64,000 nt of DNA from Hoplostethus atlanticus (taxonomy: Eukaryota; Chordata; Actinopteri; Trachichthyiformes; Trachichthyidae): NCBI GenBank assembly GCA_034670405.1, contig JAXDDX010000045.1, positions 1,081,501-1,145,500 on the forward strand. The letters run 5' to 3'. Positions 12,301 through 21,300 of the stretch are shown here, piece by piece. Each line of letters starts with the position of its first letter. Positions within the stretch are counted from its first letter, which is position 1. The translations under genes were made by a program, and so were the position numbers. The notes under the pieces were generated by a model that saw only the letters and a list, made by a program, of their open reading frames with translations, ran no database searches and was not told where the DNA came from.

Positions 12301-15300
12301 TCAACCGCGTTTTTAAAACGCGTGTTTTTCTGCGATAAGTCGGAAATCGTGCGAATTTTCTCGTATCGTTACCAATTTCCACGCCGAGTTGCATAATTTG
12401 GAACATTTCGATACCTGAACCACGTATGTGACACACACGGTTTTCGCTGTACAGGTGAGCAAAAAAAACCCATAGGATTCAAGCCAAAAGTTGGCGGAAG
12501 AATAATAATAAACACACAGGATTACAATAGTGGGCTTGCGGTTACGCAATCCCACACACAGGATTACAATAGTGGGCTTGCGGTTACGCAATCCCACTAA
12601 TCAGTCACATCTACATCTTTATGCTCTTAGAAACCTGAAATTATAGTATAATAATACTTATATATAAGTGTTAGTATGTCAGTACGTCAGTATGTCATTT
12701 TGGAAGAAAACCCTCCACATGTCCTCCTGTCAGATGGCGACCATCTTAAATCATTTTGAGAAAGTGACCTCCGGTGAGGAGAAGACTTCCTGTACCAGGC
12801 AGCTTGTTGCTGTGGCGAAGCGATGGACCAGTCACATGGAGGGTTTGCTGGCCAATCACATGTCCTGCCCCTGCGTCGTCATGACGGTGGCAGAGGAAGC
12901 TGCTCTCTACGGCAACGTCCAGCAGGTCAGCGTTCGTATTCTGTCATTTTAGTTTTCAAGCATGAGACATTAGTAGCAGATGGAGGAAGGAGAGAAAGGA
13001 AGATGAAGAAATCACTTCCAACATGAAAGACAGACGCCAGGGAGGGGGAGGGGGGACAGGAAGCAACGGGGCTTATGGGAAATGTAGTCTTAATGTGGTG
13101 TGACGTGAGATAGAGGCTACCAGTCATCTCCACCATGGTCTCATTGGTTTACAGTCATACCAGAGTTGTGGAATGTTGCTGCAGAGACTGTTTGAAAAAA
13201 ACAAAAATACTAATAATACTATTACTATGAATCAGACTTTTTTCATTAGCCAATATTTAGATAGTGAACTTTAAAAACACATAAGAAATCAAGTTAGAAT
13301 CTGTTCCTCCTTGTCCTCCTTGTCCTCCTTCTCTCCTCCCTCAATCTTTCTGCTTTATCACAATTCTTTCTAGTCATGCCTCCTTGCCTCCTCCTTCATA
13401 CTCCTCATCCTCATCTGACACTTGATTTCTGACTATTGAAGACTACACATGTAACGTAGCAGTAAACCAGGGTCATTTAATGTTGTGATGTTAGTTGTAA
13501 TGTTCATCAGTGTTATGGTCTAGTCCACAGTGATATTGGTATGTATTGTTAAAGGAAGTGTGTTTCTCTCTAACAGACCATCCTCCTGGCTCTGGAGAGC
13601 AGTAAGATCACGGTGCTTTTGGGTGCGTTAGATTTCAACCCCGACGTCGGCCAGAAGACGATCATTGTTGCCAACTCCACTGAGGAGGTTGAAGATGTCT
13701 TCAAGGTGGAGCAACACTTGAAACGATTACGTATTAGGTTCATGGCCGCTGTCCGCAAGCATTTGGTGCACACATGCCTTTAACTCTCAGAACTCCTTCC
13801 GATATTTTGTCCACAGACACGAAAGTAAAGTATCTGCAACAGCATGGTTGACACTAAAATGGTCAAATCCTATTCAGTTTATGTTGAATCTTGTCCCGTA
13901 CAAAATAGATTGTCCCCTGCTGGTACTAGTATTGGTACATCCCAAAACTCGCCAGTCACTATCACTATTTTTTAGACTGCTAGTGATGTCCTTTGCATTT
14001 CTGGGTCCATTTAGTTGTTTGTATTTTTCTTCTTCCCGTGGATAACGGGCCAAACTATTGAGATATTTCCAGTCTGATATCAGAAAATGTTTCATGGATC
14101 TAAACCATCAACGGTAACCGTCAGGTTTTGGTGTCAGCCAATCAGAATCAAAGAGCAAGGGTTTCTTTTTAGACCGACGATCAACAATCATACAAGAGAA
14201 ATCCATCGGAGGAGAGGAGAGAGACCAATTTCTCCACCGACAGTAGATAGACCAGAATGCAATGCAGCCACAAGACATGGAAGTTTTGACTTCCATGAAG
14301 CATTTCCAGCTTGACTTCTTGTCATCTTCCTCGGTCGTTTAGGCGGTGAACAACACATCAGCGTTCTGCCTGAAGACCTATGAGGGGATAACTCACCAGT
14401 TTGACTTCGTCATCCAGCAGTGGAGGAAGGACATCGGCCCCGGGACGCAAGTTATCCTGGGTAATCAGAACATATTCAGTAAACATTGAGCAGGGTTAGA
14501 TGTTGATATGATACACACCATTTTCTGTACTGACCTGAATTAGACATTACATAGTACTGTCCCGTTTGTCTTCTGACCTCCTTGACCTTTGACCTCTAGT
14601 GACCACCAATGAGTGTCTGGTTTCCCTGGGGATCAGAGATGCGACCTGTGTCGTCCACTATGGCTTCCCCAGTTCTCCCAGGCTGTTTGGCAGCCGACTC
14701 TTCTGCATGGCCGAAAACTTCAGAAACCTGTCTGACCAAGTAAGACCAAGCAGACGGTCCAGCCACAAGTCATGACTCTGGTGACTAGAGACAGGCACTA
14801 GCACTGCCAGGGTTAGGGGTTCCCATCTCATTGGGGCGCCCAAACCTAAGATGTAGCCACTGTTAGGTGCTGTAGGTGTCGGCCTCCACCAACTGGCAGA
14901 TGTTTCAGTTACTCTGTTTTCTCCGTTATTCTCTCCATGGTATCCTGCCAGGGTCATGCAGAGAACTGCCCTCAGCCTGTCAGATCGGTGCTGCTGATGT
15001 CGGAGAGGAACGCCTGCCATGTTATCGGCATTCTGCGATACCTGAGGCGAACCGACGCCCCTCTGCCCCCTGAGCTGCTGTCCTTCGCCCAGGGCGTCCA
15101 TCTCACCCGGGAGGACCAAAAGAGCAACAGGCCTCTCTGCAGCTGTCTGAAGAGCTTTGGAGTCTGTGGGTCAGTTTCAAATCATGATGGACGGGATGTT
15201 TTTGCAGTTATGCAAGTAATTATGGTCATTGTAGTTCACTAACATGCTTTTTAGTGTTTGACAGCATTAATCACCCCAAATATAATGAATATATTGGGGA

Positions 15301-18300
15301 AACCCTGCTGGTTTTCAGCCATGGTCCATGGAGACCCGAGAGTGAACCAAACATCACAGCAGCTTCATTCACTGATCAACACATTCTCAACCAGAGGAAG
15401 TAAAATGATCTGTTGTAGTGAATGGTTGGATAGAAAACCTGCTGCCTGTGTTGCCTTCATGGTACATGGTTGAAAACCACTGGTATAGATGTGTAAATGC
15501 AATCTAACACTGTTTAAAGAAGGAGCTGTCTGGTTCCATAAGAGAAGTGAAGAGAGAATAAGATGTCAGTTACCTTTTGAAGCTGCTACCACCTCCACCC
15601 ACCATAGGATTAACACACGTAATGTTGAAGCAGTGTGTTCTCCCTTGCAGGAGCAGCAGTGTGTGTCCGGACCGCCACAGGTTCAATGCCCAGCTGGATC
15701 AGTCTGTCCTCCCTGCATCTGGAGTCATAGAAGTGAGTCTGTTGGTGTTTTTAATATGGGCCTTGACTTCTAGCTAGCCATTGATGAGTTCTGGCCAGGG
15801 ACCGCTACTTTAGAGAAATCAAAATAAATACATTAATAAAATACAAAAAATATGAATAAGAAATAACCATCAGGTACAAGGTACATTTACAGAAGACAAA
15901 ATGAATACCACATTTTGAATGAAGACAAAATGTGGACACAGCGAGGTATATGGTTAAAGCCATGTATATTCTGACATGGAAAATTAGTTAAAACAGTGAA
16001 AAAGTCATTTTTCATTTCATTGCGACTTTCAAACCAGTAATACCATCAGATATTGAAAAGTTTCATCTATTCTATTTAGTCTATTCTCTTCTATTCTGCT
16101 GTTTTCCAAGGTTTTACCCCTCTACGTTAAGACAGCGTCAGTCTTCTACGGTCGTATCATCAGGACGGAGGACGGTGGTTTCGACAGCATGGCGTCTGAG
16201 ATGACTTCCTACTACGCCGACAAGAAACCAGGAGCCGAGGAGGTGCTGGAGGGAGGCTTGTATGCCGTACAGGAGGACCAGCTCTTCCACAGGTCAGACG
16301 CTAAAGACTAAATATAGTTAATATTAATCAGCGATAAATGTATGTAAATGTATTAATCTCTCCAATGGTTTCAAATGTAACCATAATATCTGGTCAGCTA
16401 ACCATCACTGTCTTGTTGTTAACACATCTGGTTAGCACACTAGCTAACGTAGCTAGTAGAAGCTAGCGTTAGCAGTGCTAGTAGTCCCATGTTAACAGTA
16501 ACTAAACTAGCCTGCTGGCTAGTTAGCTAGCTACCAGTTTGTTCAGGTTAACTGAGCTGACTCTTCTCCAGCTCCAACTCAGAGTGTTTTGGAGTAGAGA
16601 CTAGGGCTAAAGACATTTGTTCAAATAAAAAGTAGGTAGATAACTTTTACCTCAGCACTGGTTCTGCTCTTAGATGCTTGTTTAGTAAGTTCTCTACCTA
16701 CGTTGAATGCACTTATTGTAAGTCACTTTGGATAACAGCGTCTGCTAAATGACTGGAATCATGGACCTCCAGTTGTAGTTGATAGTCAATTCATGACACA
16801 GCTACAAAGCCTCTATTTTCTGGGTGCTGTGTGACCTTTGACCCTTGACCTCCTTAATATTGGTTGTTTGCAATGTTGGTAATCTAGGAATTTAATCTTT
16901 CTTCTCCTATTGACGTCACTGTAACTGTGGATAAGAGCATCAGATAAATGCCTTTGACTGGTGTGTCCCCGGCAGGGTGAAGGTGCTCTCAGTACCAGAT
17001 AGAGGAGACCGGCTGTTTTACTGCGTCTTGGTTCAGTTTGTGGACGAGGGCAGAGAGGCGGAGGTCAAATCCCAGCAGCTCCTCCAGCTCCCGGCCCAGT
17101 TCCAGGCTCTGCCCGGCCAGGCCGTGGAGATCATCGTTTGCCGGGTGAAACCTGCCGACGTCGAGCCCGACTGGAACCCCAAGGTCCTGATCTCTCCCTC
17201 CCACTTTCTCTCTCTCTCTCTCTCTCATTTTTTTCATCTTTCATCATCTTTCCTCCCCCTGAAATCTGAGCAGAAATGCAGAGTTATGATTGGCTGATGG
17301 TCAGGGGACTTCCAGTACCTTGAAGCTTCAGTCACAGGGTGTTAAATTAGCTCACATTATCTGAGCTGAAGCCATTAAAAGGTAAATTAGCCGTTTTGGC
17401 CGGCTTCCCAGACGGGATGAACGGGGATTTTTGTGTCTTGTATTTAAAATAGTCCTTGATTTAACTCAATCTAGATTTAGCTGATCTGATTTCCAGAACA
17501 AATATTGGTGCTACTCCAGGACTGGATGAAAAGGAGGTTTTTTAATTAATATGAAGTTTTATAGTTTATATCTCCCTTTGGGCCCTTTTGTCTTTTTAAG
17601 GGTGATTTTCATGTTTATCCATATTTGAAATTAAATCTCGTTCACCTAAATCAAGGACTCCATAGTCCAGCAGTAACTAGTATTAGTCAGGTATTAGGAG
17701 GCATTCTGGTCCCAGCATGGACCGCCTTGGATCTTGTGTCAGGGGAGGGTGTAGATTGGACTGGAAGTAATGGATGTGAACACCCCACCCCCAGGTCACC
17801 AGAGCCATTAGCAAGAAGATCCAAGGTCTGCAGCACCGAGCCAGAGTGGTTCTCAGCTTGGGGAACACCATTTTTGTTGATCCCATGGTAGGCTTTCATC
17901 TGTCAATCATTCACTCGTTCAGGCAGGCAGGTATTGATTGACCAGTGAATTCTCTCTTAGCAGTTTTCTGTATGATGCTGCAAAAGGATACCAAAGCAGA
18001 CATCACATAAATCATTATTTTACATTGTCTGTAACTTTGGATATTCTTTTGAGTCTGTCAAGACTTTATTGTGAAGTCTGGAGTTACTTCCTGTTTGCCC
18101 GAGGTTCGAGTTACCCATGTGCCAGGCATGAAGACGGTCATCAACGACTACAACGTCCAGTCGGAGATCCTCAACAGCGGGATGGGAACCAGCAACCCGC
18201 AGCATCTGGACCTGCTGAGGGCGCTGTGCCAGGGGGGCGTGGCCATGGGCATCCAGGAGGCCAATCACATCTCTGGGTGAGCGAACAGTCAAAACACAAA

Positions 18301-21300
18301 CTGCCACACCTATCACCACCAGGGGTCCGTTCCAGGAAGCAGGTTCAACAAACTCTGAGTCTAACCCTGAACTCTGAGTTGATTAACTCAGAGATAGGAA
18401 ACTCTGGATTTTCGGTTCCAGAACGGCTGATCTGAGTTAGTTCAATCAACTCTCGGTATGTTAACGCTGAGTTAAGCGCGTGCCTGATGACAATAAAAAG
18501 CCATCATCAATGGAGGTCCGATACTACGATTCACCATGGCAACCGGCAAGCAGAAAAGGTCGTCGTACGTCACCCCACTGGAGTTGGAAGTGCTACTACA
18601 TGCATTTGGGGAGTATGAACAAATTTTCAAAAAGAAGAGCAACACCGCTGCAGCGGCAAAGGAGAGGGAATTGGCGTGGGAGAGAATCACTGCCCGAGTC
18701 AATGTGTACGTTTGAATGCAATAGTGTATTCATTTAACATTTAACCACACTTTCTTATAATATTACCTACATGTGAGAAAGTGGTGGAATGGTATTGAAG
18801 AAGAAAAAATGTCATTTAGGTGCAATCGCACGGGCGCAAAGCGCACTTGGCAGCAGCCAGTGCTTAATTTGTAAAATAAGAGATGCCGGGGCTCAACTCG
18901 CCTCCCCCAACTCGCCTTTTTTTTAAGCTTCCAGTCTGTCTGTCTGTGTGTGTGTGTGCGTGCGTGTATCTATTTACATATTAGGCTCTGATTGGCTCGC
19001 GGCCTCGCGCACCTACTCTTGTAATGTTCACTGGACGTAACGTTGCTTAATACCAGTTTAAAATACGCGTTGTTGTCGCACTTTAGAGCCCGGGGCTCTG
19101 ATTCTGAGTAAGACATTTGCCGGGGCGCAAGATCGGATTCTTGGCATTTGCCGGGGCTGTGCCCCGGCTAGCCCCGGCACAAATTAAGCACTGGCAGCAG
19201 CTGAAAATGAAATATAAAAACATACTTCAAATGGTGTACTTGGGGCGGCAAATTAGAAAGGCAGATCTAGAAATTGAATTACTCTAACATAAGTTAGAGG
19301 TGGGTGCATGGTCACAGGTGAAATGTGTTGTTGGAACAATATAAAATACTAACTGTTGCTTTTGTATTTGTAGGAAATAAAGAAGACCAAATGAAAGGTG
19401 TCTTTATTTGACTGCTCGGGGTGGTGGTAGCTTAATCCGTGAAGTGTAAACGGCATATTATATCTCAGACGGCTCTTCCATCCTGGACATAGAACATCTA
19501 ATCGGGGTCTCAAAATCCTCTCCCGACATAAGGCTATGCGAATTACTTCCGCTTGAATATCGATCGGGTTACCGAGGAAAGGACACGCCATGTCCGACAG
19601 CTGCTTCAGGTTCAGCAGAGGGAGACAGGGAGAAACTCAGGGTTTGTTCAAGAAAAACTGCCAGCGAGCAGGTTAGGTTCACAGAGTCAGTTACCATGGT
19701 AACTGAATCAGAGTTTGAGTTACCTCTCTTTCTGGAACGGAAAACCCAGAGTTTCCCTCATCTCAGGGTTACCAAACTCAGAGTTTTCACTAAACCCGCT
19801 TTCTGGAACGGACCCCAGGACAGAAAACACACTTTATTTATCCACAAGACACAGTGGATAGGCACACACAGTTCACCAGCCACGTTCATACTGGATAAAC
19901 CACTCACAGCCTGCTAGTGGTGATTACAGTGTGATGAACAAACCATCATGTTGTGTTTGTATGGAGGATCCTGCAGAGTGAGTATGAGTGTACAAACCAG
20001 CTTGTTGTGTGTGTGTGTAGGTTGGAGGACTGTGCGGCGTCTCTGAAGGTCAGGGTTCAGGCGGTGGACAAGGTCCTGGCTGAAGCCTTTAGAGCAGCGG
20101 GGGTCAGGAAGCTCGCCCGTCTAGACCCTCCTCGCCTCCAGCCACAGGAACCAGTTAGTCCAGTATCTCAACCAAACCTGGTCCCAGTTCCACCAACCCC
20201 TGAACTTCATGAAGTCCCAGTTTGTGATCAGACAAACCAGTTAGACGTCGAGGCCAAAACTGGACAGCTGAATGACCACACAGCCGGTCTGGAGACGGCG
20301 GACCAGACAACGAGGTTGGTGTCTTTCCTCATGATATCCAGAACATTTCAGCCTTCATTAATTGAAAGGACACTTAGAGTTGTTGTGTTTATGATGTTGA
20401 TACAGGAACGGAGACATGAAGGGATTCTCTCTGGCTGCAGCTCTCACCGCCTGTGAAAATGGTAAGAATGAAACTCAATTAAGACTTTAATCCGTTTATC
20501 ACAGTACAGTTCTGTATTACTGTCTGTCTGTCTGTCTGTCTGTCTTCAGGTCTTCCTGATGGTGACAACCAAACGAACCGTCAGCAGGTCATCCATACTG
20601 GTAAACCAGACAAGACTGACCCACCAAAAAGGTAAAAACTAGTTTGGTTTATCTGGATGCAGATCTCTGCAAATATTTATAGTAGGAAAACGACTTTGTT
20701 CTATGAAACATTGTCAGAAGAAAAACTTATCTGCACTTCAAAGAACATCATTCATTTCAAAATGTTTTTACTCATTTTCAATGCAGAAAAAACATGGAGA
20801 CACTTTTTGAGTGTGGAACATTTTTTCTTCTAACAACATTTATCTTGATGCCAAAAGAAAGCATTTTTACTATTGGCCAATAGGGGGCGCCACACATTTT
20901 TTCCATATGGGCTTACAGTACAGTATGGGGCTTTTATGTTTAAACTGGGCTTTGTTGTTTGAGAATGGAAGCCTCTGTCCTAGTAGCTTTGCTTACTTAA
21001 ACATACTTGACATAGTGCAGTGGTTCCCAAACTGGGGGGCGCGACCCCTAGGGAGGGCCCGGAGTTATGACAGGGGGGGCGCGGCGAGGCTAAATTTAAA
21101 TGAAATTAAATGAAATTCTTCTACAGTTTATGTGGGTGCATGTATGTGGGGGGGGGCGGGGGGGGGGGCTTGAAAATTTTCATATCTACAAAAGGGGGGC
21201 CCTGCAGAAAAAGTTTGGGAACCACTGACATAGTGACTTCTGTCACTCTGCAGCAGTTTGCAGTAACAAAACTGTTTGAACCCGCAAATGGCCGCTTGCG

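Larger units (their letters stand above)
10626..12597. mobile_element. composite interspersed element with internal satellites
   Basis: A 2-kb block in the TDRD12 intron between the DEVD exon and the exon at 12734. It is bounded by matching inverted ends: GTGGGATTGC at 10626-10635 followed by AACCGCAA, against the complement of GCAATCCCAC at 12588-12597 preceded by TTGCGGTT. Inside are a CTAGG-rich minisatellite (10680-11445), four ~150-165-bp units (11485-12180), a unique AT-rich part (12190-12510) and a 42-bp tandem pair (12515-12597). No coding capacity is seen. The transposon class is unknown and no clean target duplication was found. Confidence 0.55.
8491..15732 (+). other. tdrd12: TDRD12 exons, DEAD-like helicase core
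   Basis: Exons 8491-8679, 9057-9210, 10307-10434, 12734-12925, 13577-13705, 14343-14460, 14600-14739, 14952-15169 and 15651-15732. The RecA-like fold is recognisable. A motif II DEVD is present (YHLVLDEVDQLF), and TTPFSL stands at the place of motif Ib. The Walker A place reads ISHNVDQPLTYLPPLL, with no GxGKT. In lobe 2 the segment CVVHYGFPSSPRLFGSRLF stands where a DEAD-box protein has HRxGRxxR, and lacks it. The domain therefore probably binds RNA or protein without a normal ATPase cycle. That is inference from motifs; I cannot say whether all fish share it. Confidence 0.88.
16111..18276 (+). other. tdrd12: TDRD12 exons, second (extended) Tudor block
   Basis: Exons 16111-16292, 16976-17183, 17795-17887 and 18104-18276. 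The first opens with a barrel strand and YGRIIRTEDGG. The second holds the Tudor core (FYCVLVQFVDEGREAEV) and the exit segment LPAQFQALPGQAVEIIVCRV. The canonical Asp-Tyr-Gly reads Asp-Glu-Gly, again without the aromatic. The third and fourth exons (FVDPM, then NDYNVQSEILNSGMG) complete an extended Tudor / staphylococcal-nuclease-like fold. The 20021 exon is reached across a 1.7-kb intron that holds a Harbinger element. Confidence 0.87.
18323..19815. mobile_element. PIF/Harbinger element, internally deleted, in TDRD12 intron
   Basis: Terminal inverted repeats GGGTCCGTTCCAG and CTGGAACGGACCC are flanked by a 3-bp duplication CAG (18320-18322 and 19816-19818). The subterminal parts are also inverted and rich in AACTCTGAGTT-type motifs. 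It holds a Myb/SANT-like gene on the + strand and a 5' fragment of a Harbinger transposase on the - strand, the usual head-to-head or tail-to-tail pair of Harbinger genes. Most of the transposase is gone. A hAT MITE sits inside it. Confidence 0.85.
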
